This document shows positions 51,789-61,062 of a stretch of 64,000 nt of DNA, piece after piece (position 1 is the stretch's first letter; the number at the start of each line of letters is the position of its first letter). A program made the position numbers and the translations under genes. The notes under the pieces are model-generated. The model had not been told where the DNA came from, ran no database searches, and saw nothing but the letters and a program-made list of their open reading frames with translations. The stretch is from Chitinophaga vietnamensis. Its GTDB lineage: Bacteria > Bacteroidota > Bacteroidia > Chitinophagales > Chitinophagaceae. The stretch lies in assembly GCF_902167635.1 (NCBI RefSeq), contig NZ_CABHMS010000003.1, positions 62,001 to 126,000 on the forward strand, read 5' to 3'.

Positions 51789-53324
51789 ATGAGAAAAATA
51801 TTTTTTTTGTTACTGTTAGCACACCAGGGCTGGGCACAACCCATGATGAAACCCGCTGGCGACAGTCTTGTTACTTTTAACCGGCAGCTTCAGCCCAACG
51901 AAATGAAGCAGGACCTGCAAGTACTCCTTGATATTCGTAAACAGGCCAATTCCGGTTTGTATACCTACCGGAGTAAAAAGGAGATCGATAGTATTTACAA
52001 ATGGGCTTTCGGGCAGGTACGGCGGCCGATGGGGACCATCGACTTTTTTAAGATCATTTTGCAGTTGACAGATTTTGAGGGCAGCTGCCATAACTACACG
52101 GAGCCATCGGCCGAGCTGGTGGCGTATCTCAACCGCCAGCGTGCTTTCTTTCCTTTTGCGATGAAGTATATCGAAGGGCAGATGATCTTCAACAGCAAAA
52201 CTGACCAGATACCGGCAGGATCACGGGTGCTGAGCATCAATGGAGTAACCGATAAGGAACTGATGTCATCTTTTTATAAATACAACACCACAGACGGTTA
52301 TAACCAGACGCAGAAATGGTCTGCCAGTGTAAACCGGAGCTATGGCCTGCGTTACCTTTATGAGTATGGTTTGCAGGATAGTTTTGCAATCCGTTTCACG
52401 GCGCCGGGGGCTACGAAGGTGCAAACGGTAACCGTGCCAGCGGTGTCGCTGGACCAGCGGAACAAGAACCTGCTAGCGCGTTACAGTGCACCGGTGGACA
52501 GTCTGATCGATTACAAGGTGCAGCCTAAATATAGTTTCAAAATGGTGAACCCTTCCACGGGCTTGTTGAGCCTGCGGATATTTACCATGGCCGATGATGC
52601 TAATGATCCTGCTTTCCCGGTATACGTATCGTTTATCGACAGCGTATTCAAACTGCTGGATACTAACCATGTTCCTCACCTGGTACTGGATATCCGCGGT
52701 AATCCCGGTGGCAGTGATCCCAATTTTGAGCAACCAATGATGTACCTCACAGATACCAGTTTCAAAGAGAACGTGATGGCCTATACGATTTTTGGTAATG
52801 ATATTCCTTATGAAACATATTTCTGGGGCACTGCTACTGCTACAAAGATGGATTCTGCTGCCAAGGCAGAGGGGAAGCGGACTTTGAAAGATTATTTTCC
52901 CGCATTCCACGATGGCCGGAGCATACAGGATATTAAACACAACCCGGTGTATCAGCCCAAACGCCCGGGCTTCAAAGGAAAGCTGTACCTGCTGATCGAT
53001 GAAGACGTAGCTTCTGCGGCATCGCACCTGGCTTCATTAGTGAAGGCCTATGCACGCAATGTGACTATTGTGGGCGTGGAAACGACAGGAGGGTACTATC
53101 GCCACAACGGGCATATGCCATTGGTATATGAACTGCCGCATTCAAGGATAAAAACGAAGTTCTCCATTGTGAACGTAACGCAGGATGCGCCGCTGAAGCC
53201 TGATCAGCCGCAAGGAAGGGGCATTATTCCGGACTATACGGTATGGCCATCCTTCACCGATTTTATGCAGCAACGTGATACACAGATGGAGTATGTGTTG
53301 AAGCTGATTGCTGAGAAACCATAA
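51789..53324 (+). CDS. S41-family secreted peptidase
   Basis: 511 aa. Signal peptide about 1-17 (MRKIFFLLLLAHQGW, cleavage after AQ). A PDZ-like part near residues 130-160 (AGSRVLSINGVTDKELM) precedes the S41 catalytic domain: LVLDIRGNPGGSDPNFE, then DEDVASAASHLASLVK holding the catalytic Ser. S41 enzymes are C-terminal processing or tricorn-type proteases. The function is general; no partner genes are adjacent. Confidence 0.88.
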   Translation: MRKIFFLLLLAHQGWAQPMMKPAGDSLVTFNRQLQPNEMKQDLQVLLDIRKQANSGLYTYRSKKEIDSIYKWAFGQVRRPMGTIDFFKIILQLTDFEGSCHNYTEPSAELVAYLNRQRAFFPFAMKYIEGQMIFNSKTDQIPAGSRVLSINGVTDKELMSSFYKYNTTDGYNQTQKWSASVNRSYGLRYLYEYGLQDSFAIRFTAPGATKVQTVTVPAVSLDQRNKNLLARYSAPVDSLIDYKVQPKYSFKMVNPSTGLLSLRIFTMADDANDPAFPVYVSFIDSVFKLLDTNHVPHLVLDIRGNPGGSDPNFEQPMMYLTDTSFKENVMAYTIFGNDIPYETYFWGTATATKMDSAAKAEGKRTLKDYFPAFHDGRSIQDIKHNPVYQPKRPGFKGKLYLLIDEDVASAASHLASLVKAYARNVTIVGVETTGGYYRHNGHMPLVYELPHSRIKTKFSIVNVTQDAPLKPDQPQGRGIIPDYTVWPSFTDFMQQRDTQMEYVLKLIAEKP

Positions 53325-53355
53325 AAAAGAGCTGACCATTGTTCAGCTCTTTTTT
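53323..53355. terminator. Bidirectional terminator
   Basis: AGAGCTGA (53328-53335) pairs with TCAGCTCT (53343-53350) and is flanked by runs of A and T on the two sides, so it can act on both strands. It follows the S41 stop and also lies beyond the 3' end of the minus-strand gene at 53406. Confidence 0.8.
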
Positions 53356-53405
53356 AACGGACAAACAGGATGGAGAACGCATGCTCTCCCTCCTGTTGTG
53401 AAGAT

Positions 53406-54146
53406 TTAATAAGTTATTTTTTTGTGCACAGTACCATTTTCATCGTAGAACAAGATCTCTGGTTCATTTTTGTCGTTCACGATCATCTCCAGTCTTAATT
53501 TCCCTTTGTTGTCGCGCAGGAAAACGCCCGTACGTTTGTTGTATTGCCCGGCAACCATACGAACCGTGCCGAATACGCCTTCTTGTATCAGTTTGTCAAA
53601 TGCTTTGCTTTGTTGGGCGGAATCTTTTATATGGGCGCGAATGGAGTCGATGGTGGTCATGGTGATATCAATCGGGTAGTCAGCACGGTCATAGACAGTT
53701 AGCCCCTTGTATTCATTTCCATTCTGTTGCTCGTAGGCGAGCTTGACGGTCTGGTCCTGGTTGTATTTGTCCAGGGTCATGCCCAGGTCGCTTTCACCAT
53801 TGCCATCTTTTCCTTTTTTGCCTGAGAAGGTAAGGCCACCGCATTCTATACCTTCTGTGTTGTAGAACATCAAGCCGGCGCCAGTTGCTCCCTCGCGGCT
53901 TAGTTTTTTGCCCCTAACGATAGCCGGTGGTATGTTTTTGCTGTTGAACAGCGCAAGACGGACGGTGCCATCTGCTTCTACAATATCAATTTTCTCAGCG
54001 CGTAAACTTTTAACGATATCATCTTGCGATTTGCGAAAGCCGAAGCCGATAAAGGCAAAGATCAGTACAGATGAGACAATGGCGTATATACGAAAATAAT
54101 TCATCTGGCGACGAAGCTGCAGTACTTCTTGCTGTAATTGTTGCAT
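53406..54146 (-). CDS. Hypothetical membrane-anchored protein
   Basis: 246 aa from ATG 54146 (MQQLQQEVLQLRRQ, a heptad-rich start); an upstream in-frame start at 54182 is possible. One transmembrane helix near residues 20-38 (IYAIVSSVLIFAFIGFGF) is followed by a soluble domain with repeated VRLALFNSKN, KLRLEMIVNDKNEPEILFYD motifs. No family is recognised. It is divergent from the LicC-like gene. Confidence 0.65.
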   Translation of the reverse strand: MQQLQQEVLQLRRQMNYFRIYAIVSSVLIFAFIGFGFRKSQDDIVKSLRAEKIDIVEADGTVRLALFNSKNIPPAIVRGKKLSREGATGAGLMFYNTEGIECGGLTFSGKKGKDGNGESDLGMTLDKYNQDQTVKLAYEQQNGNEYKGLTVYDRADYPIDITMTTIDSIRAHIKDSAQQSKAFDKLIQEGVFGTVRMVAGQYNKRTGVFLRDNKGKLRLEMIVNDKNEPEILFYDENGTVHKKITY

Positions 54147-54404
54147 GGTGAGGATAAGTGTTTTTAATGAAAGGTCCGGCAAGTTACAGCATGACTATAT
54201 TTTCGGCAAAGGCGACATGAAAAATCACGTTTTTCCGTTAGAAAAACAACTAGAATAGTTGAGTGGATATTGCCGAAGATGCCCCGGATGCCTGTATGGC
54301 CGAAAATTGAAACATTTTTTTATCCCGCAATAAAAAAATTGTATTTTAGAAACAACGACAATGAAAATATTTGTTTGCAGCCTTCAACACGTTAACTCAA
54401 ACCC

Positions 54405-55148
54405 ATGAACGCTATTATCCTGGCGGCAGGGAAAGGAAGCAGGTTATTGCCCCTGACCACGCACACGCCGAAACCCTTGGTAAAAGTAGGTGGCCAGCCT
54501 ATCATTGAAAGACAAATTGAATTTCTACTGGCAAGAGACGTTTCAGAAATATATATTGTGACGGGCTATATGCACGAACGGTTTTCTTATCTGAAAGAGA
54601 AGTACGGGGTACATCTGGTGTATAATGATGCCTATGAACAATGCAACAACATCTACTCGCTCTGGTTGTGCCGGGAGTATCTTTATGAAACTTATATTAT
54701 AGAAGGTGACGTTTATCTGAATAAAAATTTCCTTCAGCAGCATCTTACTGGATCGGCTTATTTCACGGGTATTAAACAAGATATTGCCAGGGAGTGGGTG
54801 ATTGAATTTGATAATCACGTTTATAATATTATCAATGGTAATCTCACCGAACTCGGCGAAGCCCGGTGTAATGCAGGAGATTATATTATGTCGGGTATAT
54901 CGTTTTGGAATGCGGAAGCTACCGCTTTTATAAAGAAAGAGCTGACGGACAGGATAACCGCCTATTTGAGCGGGGTTGCTCCTGATATCGGAAATCAGTA
55001 CTGGGACCAGATTGTGATAGATAATATTCTCCTGTTACATATCGCAGTGATAAAAATTGCCTCTGATGATTGGTTTGAAGTGGATAAAATAGATGACCTC
55101 AAATTGGCAGAAAATAATCGAATCACATCAGTTGTAACGCTTAAGTAG
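54405..55148 (+). CDS. licC: LicC-like CTP:phosphocholine cytidylyltransferase
   Basis: 247 aa nucleotidyltransferase. The nucleotide motif LAAGKGSRL lies at the N-terminus, TPKPLVKVGGQPI follows, and the acceptor region has NNIYSLWLCREYL, typical of LicC rather than sugar nucleotidyltransferases. It makes CDP-choline from phosphocholine and CTP. It leads the plus-strand cluster with two glycosyltransferase genes and a GT10 gene, and sits 6 nt before the tandem glycosyltransferase. Confidence 0.8.
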   Translation: MNAIILAAGKGSRLLPLTTHTPKPLVKVGGQPIIERQIEFLLARDVSEIYIVTGYMHERFSYLKEKYGVHLVYNDAYEQCNNIYSLWLCREYLYETYIIEGDVYLNKNFLQQHLTGSAYFTGIKQDIAREWVIEFDNHVYNIINGNLTELGEARCNAGDYIMSGISFWNAEATAFIKKELTDRITAYLSGVAPDIGNQYWDQIVIDNILLLHIAVIKIASDDWFEVDKIDDLKLAENNRITSVVTLK

Positions 55149-55154
55149 TTTCCC

Positions 55155-56453
55155 ATGCAATACCCGTTTCCTATTCCAACGTATATTATTCTCAACGAAA
55201 AAAAGTATCCTGGTATTGAGGCATATGCCAGAAATACATTCGCCGACCGCAACGAGTTTGCAGTGACGTTTTGCAACGAGCGTGAGAGTGAAGGGTGGTG
55301 GAACACCGTAGCCCGTATCCTTCGCGGCTTGCCGGACGATGGACCTGAACTGGTGCTGATAGGCGAAGGCGATCATCTATTTACTGCCGATTATTCTCCA
55401 GCATACCTGGCTGAGAGTATCAATGCTGCAAAGCATATGGATGCCGATATTCTGATTGGCGGCGCCAGCAGCTTTGATAATGCGATAAGGGTGGCAGAAC
55501 ATTTATATTGGGTAGATGGTTTTGATGGTTTTCAGTTTATTATCTTCTTTCGAAAATTCTTTCAACCGGTATTGGCAGCTACCGGCGGAAGTGGCGATGA
55601 TGTTAACTTGAAAGCATACAGGCCTCAGGGACGCAAGCTGCTCGTTCATCCATTTGTGTCTATTCGCCGCGATACAATAGACGCAGGAATAGCCCGCAAC
55701 ATGTTTGAACACAGCGCCGCCAAGGTAGATAGCATTAACAAGATTTCCAATTATTACAGGCTCTTATCACGTACTCCGATCGGACTGAGTACAGAAGATA
55801 TGGAGCAGGTTTGTATCCCTACATATGTTATCAACCTTCCCGAAAGAGTAGAAAGGCGAGAACATATCAGGAATGAATTCAATGGAAGAGACGAATTTGA
55901 AGTGACGATCGTTCCAGCCTGCAAACACAAGATCGGCGCTGTTGGCCTATGGCAGACCATCAGGAAAATATTGGAGATCGCTTCAGCTGGCGATGACGAC
56001 ATCATTATTATTTGTGAAGATGATCATCAGTTCACAGAATCCTATTCGAAAGAACTTTTTCTCCGGAATGTGGCAGAGGCCTATAGTCAGGGCGCCGGGC
56101 TGCTGATAGGAGGGATCGGACACTTTACACAGGCGATACCTGTTACCACCACCCGTTACTGGATTGATGTTTTTTGGTCAACACAGTTCCTCGTGCTTTT
56201 CCGAAAGAGCTTCGACAAGATTTTATCCAGTGAGTTTGACGACACCGTAACCGCAGACGATTTTCTTTCTGAAATCATCGATGAGAAAATGGTCTTTTTC
56301 CCCTTTATATCCATTCAGAAAGACTTTGGGTATTCCGATATTAGCAACAGGAATGAAATAAGGGAAACTCCAGATATTTTTACGCGTTGCGAAAACCGTT
56401 TAAGACATACGGTACATATTCACGAAAAGCATGGATTCGTTCCGGAAACATAA
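55155..56453 (+). CDS. Tandem glycosyltransferase with two GT-A-like domains
   Basis: 432 aa made of two homologous halves (about 1-220 and 221-432). Both begin IPTY[IV]I and carry the pattern VLIGEGDHLF / IIICEDDHQF, LLIGG-like DILIGGASSF / LLIGGIGHFT, and FFRKFF / LFRKSF. The second half keeps the acidic EDD expected of a GT25-type DxD site; the first has EGD and may be inactive. Such proteins transfer sugars to lipopolysaccharide-like glycans. It lies 6 nt after licC. Confidence 0.75.
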   Translation: MQYPFPIPTYIILNEKKYPGIEAYARNTFADRNEFAVTFCNERESEGWWNTVARILRGLPDDGPELVLIGEGDHLFTADYSPAYLAESINAAKHMDADILIGGASSFDNAIRVAEHLYWVDGFDGFQFIIFFRKFFQPVLAATGGSGDDVNLKAYRPQGRKLLVHPFVSIRRDTIDAGIARNMFEHSAAKVDSINKISNYYRLLSRTPIGLSTEDMEQVCIPTYVINLPERVERREHIRNEFNGRDEFEVTIVPACKHKIGAVGLWQTIRKILEIASAGDDDIIIICEDDHQFTESYSKELFLRNVAEAYSQGAGLLIGGIGHFTQAIPVTTTRYWIDVFWSTQFLVLFRKSFDKILSSEFDDTVTADDFLSEIIDEKMVFFPFISIQKDFGYSDISNRNEIRETPDIFTRCENRLRHTVHIHEKHGFVPET

Positions 56454-56487
56454 ATACCCGGTTGATCCTCCAGGAATTTTGAACATT

Positions 56488-57702
56488 ATGCTTATATATA
56501 AAATACGTCAGGAGCGTGTAGATGGCTTGTCCCCTATACCGATTCATGGAATCAAGTTGATTGATGTAAACAAAGTAGCGTTTGTTCCGGATGATCCGCT
56601 TCACTTGGATCGCGATTTCATGCGCAGCAAGTATGGATTCAGTATCTCGGGATATGAATGCGAATTATTTGCTACTCATTATCATATCTGGCAGCAGTTT
56701 GAACAAACAGATGCCCCCTATTGCCTGGTGATGGAAGATACAGCACACTTCGCTGAAACGTTTGGTGAACAGTTGAACAACATCCGTGAGATGCTTGAAG
56801 AAGACGGAGAATGGGATGTGCTTTTCCCATTTGAACCGGGTGAAGAGGGGAAAGTACCTAATCCACATTATCTGCTCGGATATTACTGGGGCCTGCAAGC
56901 CTATTTTATAAGCAGAAAGGGAGTGGCTGGATTGCTTGGCATTAAAGAGATCAGGCAGCCTGTTGATGAAGAGATATTGACAATGTCAATGGAAGGCAGA
57001 CTGGAAGTGGATTGTACGCAGTTGGATTGTTTTGTTTACTCGGAAAATACACATCAGCTGAAGCAGAGGAATGATGCACTGAGAGAAGCGGCATTTATGA
57101 TGGATGGGTGGTCGGTGTTGCATAAGCAGCAGATAAGGGAGATGATGCAGATCATCAGCCGTATTGCCATGGATCATTCAATAGATCTGGTTTTAAGTGA
57201 TGGCTCTTTGCTTGGGCATATCCGGCACAACGGCATTATGCCATGGGATGATGATGTAGACCTGGCTCTGGACAAGGCTGCCTATGAGAAACTGCAGGCT
57301 TTGATAGCAGCCACGAGTGTTTTGAGGACAGGTTTCTTTTTTTGGGGAGATGAGCAAGTGAGATATGCAAAGATATGGTCTGATGAGGGAGAAGATATAC
57401 CAGGTTTTTCCTATAAATTTCCTTTTGTAGACATCTGGTTTTATGAAGAAAGAGAGAAACAGATTATTTTTGAAAGCGGAACGGTTTATCCCCAAGAGAT
57501 ATATAAACCATTTAGTACAGCGGTGTTTGAAGGCGCCAGCTTTAAAATACCGCAAGATCCGTTGAAGTGTCTTGATATCAGCTATTCTCATTGGAGAACT
57601 AAAATTATTGTGTACCCATGGTCTCACCGGTTAGAGCGGGAAGACTTCAATCCCTTGCTGGTAGATATCTCTACAGACAGCTCGGGGAGAATGATATGGT
57701 AG
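56488..57702 (+). CDS. licD: Glycosyltransferase-LicD fusion (phosphocholine transferase)
   Basis: 404 aa from ATG 56488 (MLIYKIRQERVDGLSPIP); a frame from 56431 would overlap the previous gene. The N-terminal part (about 1-205) resembles GT25-type glycosyltransferases (CLVMEDTAHFAETF near 85, YYWGLQAYFISRKG). The C-terminal LicD domain (about 215-404) has SDGSLLGHIRHNGIMPWDDD. LicD transfers phosphocholine from CDP-choline to a sugar, so one protein may both extend and decorate a glycan. Confidence 0.8.
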   Translation: MLIYKIRQERVDGLSPIPIHGIKLIDVNKVAFVPDDPLHLDRDFMRSKYGFSISGYECELFATHYHIWQQFEQTDAPYCLVMEDTAHFAETFGEQLNNIREMLEEDGEWDVLFPFEPGEEGKVPNPHYLLGYYWGLQAYFISRKGVAGLLGIKEIRQPVDEEILTMSMEGRLEVDCTQLDCFVYSENTHQLKQRNDALREAAFMMDGWSVLHKQQIREMMQIISRIAMDHSIDLVLSDGSLLGHIRHNGIMPWDDDVDLALDKAAYEKLQALIAATSVLRTGFFFWGDEQVRYAKIWSDEGEDIPGFSYKFPFVDIWFYEEREKQIIFESGTVYPQEIYKPFSTAVFEGASFKIPQDPLKCLDISYSHWRTKIIVYPWSHRLEREDFNPLLVDISTDSSGRMIW

Positions 57703-57705
57703 GTT

Positions 57706-58578
57706 ATGAAGCATGCAAAGATCAAAGTAAAAGTAACTTGTTTCTGGGAAGATAGCGTATCGCTGATGGAGGCTATCAAGCTCTTTTCCTTTGGCACTGG
57801 TAGCTGGAAGAACATCGAATTTGTGACGCACGACAACTATGATCGTCTGATTATATTAACCCATCCTTATCCCGGCTACGATTACGACCCTGCCCGGGCT
57901 ATCACGGTATTAACGGAGCCACCGGATTCCAGTCATCATATTCCGCATGCTTCATCGGCGGTATTACCTGTGTACCTGGCGCTTCCATTCTGGAGTTGCA
58001 TAGCGGCCAGACATCGCAATAAAATTGAGCGCTTGGGCTTGCGCAAACGGGAATTGTTTTCTGCTGTAACGAGTGAGCTGTACACGATGGAAGGGCATAA
58101 GCGGCGCCTGGAGCTGGTGTGTTTGCTGGATCATGCCATAGCGGCTGGTTTTAGCTTGTGGGGACGACCTTGCGGCATGGGACTGTTACCTCGCCTGCAG
58201 GCATATAAAGGTGAAATTATTGATAAGTATCAGGCATTATGGAATTATAAATATCATTTTGCGTGTGAAAACTCTTTCATCGATAATTATTTTACCGAGA
58301 AGTTTGTTGATCCTGTTATTGCTGAGTGCCTGTGTTTTTACGACGGATGCACCAACCTGGAATCTTTTGTTGATTCGAGAGCCTTTGTACGGATAGATGT
58401 GAGAAATCCGGAACAGGCGCTGGACGTGATAATCAGATCGATCAGGGATGGTGAGCGCGCTAAGAGGATCAGGTTTGTGAGAGAACAAAAGACACGGTTA
58501 TTGTATCATTTAAATCCTTTGAATATTATTTGGATGGTAATAAATGAGCAGGATGTTTATAAAGCTTGTTTGCTCTGA
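57706..58578 (+). CDS. GT10 alpha-fucosyltransferase-like protein
   Basis: 290 aa. The C-terminal signature YKYHFACENSFIDNYFTEKF is the GT10 fucosyltransferase motif (acidic residue, ENS, then YxTEK), followed by AFVRIDVRNPEQALDVI. It would use GDP-fucose to fucosylate a surface glycan. It begins 3 nt after the LicD-type gene and its 3' end overlaps the convergent hydrolase gene by 22 nt. Confidence 0.8.
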   Translation: MKHAKIKVKVTCFWEDSVSLMEAIKLFSFGTGSWKNIEFVTHDNYDRLIILTHPYPGYDYDPARAITVLTEPPDSSHHIPHASSAVLPVYLALPFWSCIAARHRNKIERLGLRKRELFSAVTSELYTMEGHKRRLELVCLLDHAIAAGFSLWGRPCGMGLLPRLQAYKGEIIDKYQALWNYKYHFACENSFIDNYFTEKFVDPVIAECLCFYDGCTNLESFVDSRAFVRIDVRNPEQALDVIIRSIRDGERAKRIRFVREQKTRLLYHLNPLNIIWMVINEQDVYKACLL

Positions 58579-59621
58579 TCTGCTTGCAGCCACCATTTAT
58601 TTGTTGGCAGCTGCCCGGAGATTGGCGTTCTCTTTCCGATAACCGGATGCAGTATTTTGATCACCGTATATTGGAGCGCTTTTTCCAGTCTGAGTATAGG
58701 CTCCTGCCACGGATGGAGTGCCAGTGAAAATCGTCCCCAATGAACAGGAAGCAGTATCTTGCTTTTCAGGTCTGCGGCGGCCATGGCCATTTGTTCAGGA
58801 CTCATGTGAATATCTGGCCAGTTATTTCCATATTGTCCGCATTCAAGCGCCGCCAGGTCAAAGCTGCCAAATTGCTTTCCAATTTCCTTGAAATGGTTGG
58901 CGTATCCGGAGTCGCCACCAACAAAGATCTTATAGCCATGTATTTCAAGTACAAAAGAGGCCCAAAGTGTTTTGTTATTCGTGAGCCCTCTGCCTGAATT
59001 ATGCCTTGCCGGTGTAGCGGTAAGTTTGATCTCCGGGGAGTGCACAGCTTTTTCCCACCAATCCAGCTCTATGATCCTACCAGGTGGAATTTTTAATCGT
59101 TCAAGGTAGGCGCCAACACCCAGCGGCATATAGAAGCTGGGGCCACTCTTAGCTAATCTCTTGATGGTGTTGAGGTCCAGGTGATCCTGGTGGTCGTGTG
59201 TGATAATCACCACATCAATAGAGGGTAAGTCATCAATATTTATTGAATCAGTTCCTGCAAATTCTCTGATCCTTAAAAGAGGAAAGAAAAAAAGGTTGTT
59301 GCTAAAAACTGGATCTACTAACACATGGCGTCCGTTCACGCTGATCAGGTACGATGAATGACCAAACCAGGTGATTTCCGGATCATGATGACCGTGTGTA
59401 GCAAGATCTTCCCGGACACGCAGGATAGGGTATGCCGGTTTTCTTGACTGGTGTTTTTTCAGGTACAGATAAATGAGAGAAAAAAAATTGGTGCCTTTAA
59501 TATAAGTGTCAGTGGGGATCAGGTTCTGGAAGCGGTTATGCCGAAAGTTGCGGGAATTGTTTATTCGCTGCTGCCTTTCCCGTCTGGACTGAGTCGTATA
59601 ATTGGAAACTATTCTAAGCAT
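58557..59621 (-). CDS. NAPE-PLD-like metallo-beta-lactamase-fold hydrolase
   Basis: 354 aa. Metal-binding motif THDHQDHLDL, upstream substrate segment WFGHSSYLISVNGRHVLVD, PARHNSGRGL, GGDSGYANHFKEIG and LLPVHWGRFSLALHPWQEP all match the NAPE-PLD/UlaG-type group (COG2220). NAPE-PLD cleaves the phosphodiester bond of N-acyl phosphatidylethanolamines. In this context it may act on other phospholipid head groups, such as releasing choline from phosphatidylcholine, but that is inference. It is the last gene of the minus-strand set. Confidence 0.8.
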   Translation of the reverse strand: MLRIVSNYTTQSRRERQQRINNSRNFRHNRFQNLIPTDTYIKGTNFFSLIYLYLKKHQSRKPAYPILRVREDLATHGHHDPEITWFGHSSYLISVNGRHVLVDPVFSNNLFFFPLLRIREFAGTDSINIDDLPSIDVVIITHDHQDHLDLNTIKRLAKSGPSFYMPLGVGAYLERLKIPPGRIIELDWWEKAVHSPEIKLTATPARHNSGRGLTNNKTLWASFVLEIHGYKIFVGGDSGYANHFKEIGKQFGSFDLAALECGQYGNNWPDIHMSPEQMAMAAADLKSKILLPVHWGRFSLALHPWQEPILRLEKALQYTVIKILHPVIGKRTPISGQLPTNKWWLQADQSKQAL

Positions 59622-59630
59622 GAAGATTAT

Positions 59631-60158
59631 TTATTTTAAACAGAAATAGAGCACCGCCGGGGGAATGCCTATTACTGCAAATTCTGTGCGTACGGAATTG
59701 AATACGCCATTGAAATATTGTGGAAAGTACAGAAAAGAAAGCTGGCGGAAGATGCCATCCTCTTTCAGCGCAGTATGGCAATCCATGATGAGATGGTTTC
59801 TTTCTTCAGGTTTGATAAATGAAAGCGGCAAGGTAGAAATAATCAGGTCAACAGAATTTTTTTCGACATAGCGAAGTAAGTGTACAGCCGAGTCATTGAT
59901 GATTTGCAGCCTGGGATCATTGATCTTGTGCAGTACGTTGGCAAATCCCGGTTGGATCTCAAAGCATAGAAGTGAAGCGTCTGGCTGCATTTTTGAGAGG
60001 ATACGCCTGGATACTTTTCCTGTTCCTCCTCCAAGTTCCACAATTGTTTTAGCTCTTTTGAAAGTATCATCATTAGTAAGTTTGTTAATTGCAGTTCGTG
60101 ATGAGCTGATGAATGTGCCAGAAGTGCTGTAGCTCTTTAAGTACTTAATAAGGGACAT
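59631..60158 (-). CDS. PmtA-like phospholipid N-methyltransferase
   Basis: 175 aa class I methyltransferase. The SAM loop is TIVELGGGTGKVSRRIL, preceded by the lipid-type start GTFISSSRTAINKL; LLCFEIQPGFAN and STLPLSFIKPEERN resemble the COG3963 phospholipid methyltransferases, which methylate phosphatidylethanolamine to phosphatidylcholine. It follows the kinase gene and precedes the metallo-hydrolase gene by 9 nt. rRNA-type methyltransferases are a less likely alternative. Confidence 0.78.
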   Translation of the reverse strand: MSLIKYLKSYSTSGTFISSSRTAINKLTNDDTFKRAKTIVELGGGTGKVSRRILSKMQPDASLLCFEIQPGFANVLHKINDPRLQIINDSAVHLLRYVEKNSVDLIISTLPLSFIKPEERNHLIMDCHTALKEDGIFRQLSFLYFPQYFNGVFNSVRTEFAVIGIPPAVLYFCLK

Positions 60159-61062
60159 AGTTGTGTAATTTGAATTTGATTAAATGCAGTAATATGCTGA
60201 GATTGCCGAGCCCTCGATGGTACCTGTTTGCGCCGTAGTTACCGAAGTTGGCGCCGAAGTGTACTTTCACTGCAGACCATAATGACCACAGAATATCCTG
60301 AAGCGCCTTGAAGAGCAGCATATTTTGCAGGTCTACATCTGCTATCGGCCTTGAGAGATATATATACAGGAATATTTCTTCTTCTTCTGTACTCAGATTG
60401 TTTTCTATACAATAAGAGGCGAGATCCCAGAACACATGGTTCATGCCTGCGTATTCCCAATCGATCAGATATGCTTTGCCGCGTGGTGTTAGCAGGATAT
60501 TCTCAGGCACAATATCATTATGACACGGTACCAGCTCGGCAGAAGATGTAGGGAGAAGATGGCGGCAGATAGATGCAAGCTGCTGTTTGACGATCGGGAA
60601 ATCATGGAAGAAAGGGATGTGATAATCGATCAGTACACTTTCGTAGAAGGATATCCTTTCCATAGGGTCAAATGTGTTTTTGAAAGTAATTCCGGATGCA
60701 TGAAGGCGTTGCAACATTCCAGCTACGAGCTGCGATCTTTCTATAAAAGGACAACTTGATAGGGGGATGTTTTCTACGAACCTTGTTAGTTTAATACCGG
60801 AGATGGATTCATAATATATCGTCTCTACGTCAATACCAAGAGAGGAAATCTGCTGCAGCACATCTTTCTCTTCTTTCCGATCAATCAATAAGTTGGCGCC
60901 ACCACCAGGAATTCTGTAAACATATGCGTCCTGTATAGTACATATTTTATAATTGAAATTGGTCATGCCATGCGGAAGCCTATCACAACTTACTACTTCT
61001 TCCAGCAGTATTGATTGTACCCGCGTGATAATGGTATCGGGGGAGAATGTGTTTGTAGTCAT
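60145..61062 (-). CDS. licA: LicA-like choline kinase
   Basis: 305 aa aminoglycoside phosphotransferase-fold kinase. The catalytic and metal motifs are PCHNDIVPENILLTPRGKAY and LIDWEYAGMN, closely like LicA choline kinases; the N-terminal part has MTNFNYKICTIQDAYVYRIP. It phosphorylates choline to phosphocholine. Its 3' end overlaps the methyltransferase ATG by 14 nt, so the two are coupled. It begins the minus-strand set of the phosphocholine cluster. Confidence 0.82.
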   Translation of the reverse strand: MTTNTFSPDTIITRVQSILLEEVVSCDRLPHGMTNFNYKICTIQDAYVYRIPGGGANLLIDRKEEKDVLQQISSLGIDVETIYYESISGIKLTRFVENIPLSSCPFIERSQLVAGMLQRLHASGITFKNTFDPMERISFYESVLIDYHIPFFHDFPIVKQQLASICRHLLPTSSAELVPCHNDIVPENILLTPRGKAYLIDWEYAGMNHVFWDLASYCIENNLSTEEEEIFLYIYLSRPIADVDLQNMLLFKALQDILWSLWSAVKVHFGANFGNYGANRYHRGLGNLSILLHLIKFKLHNYVPY

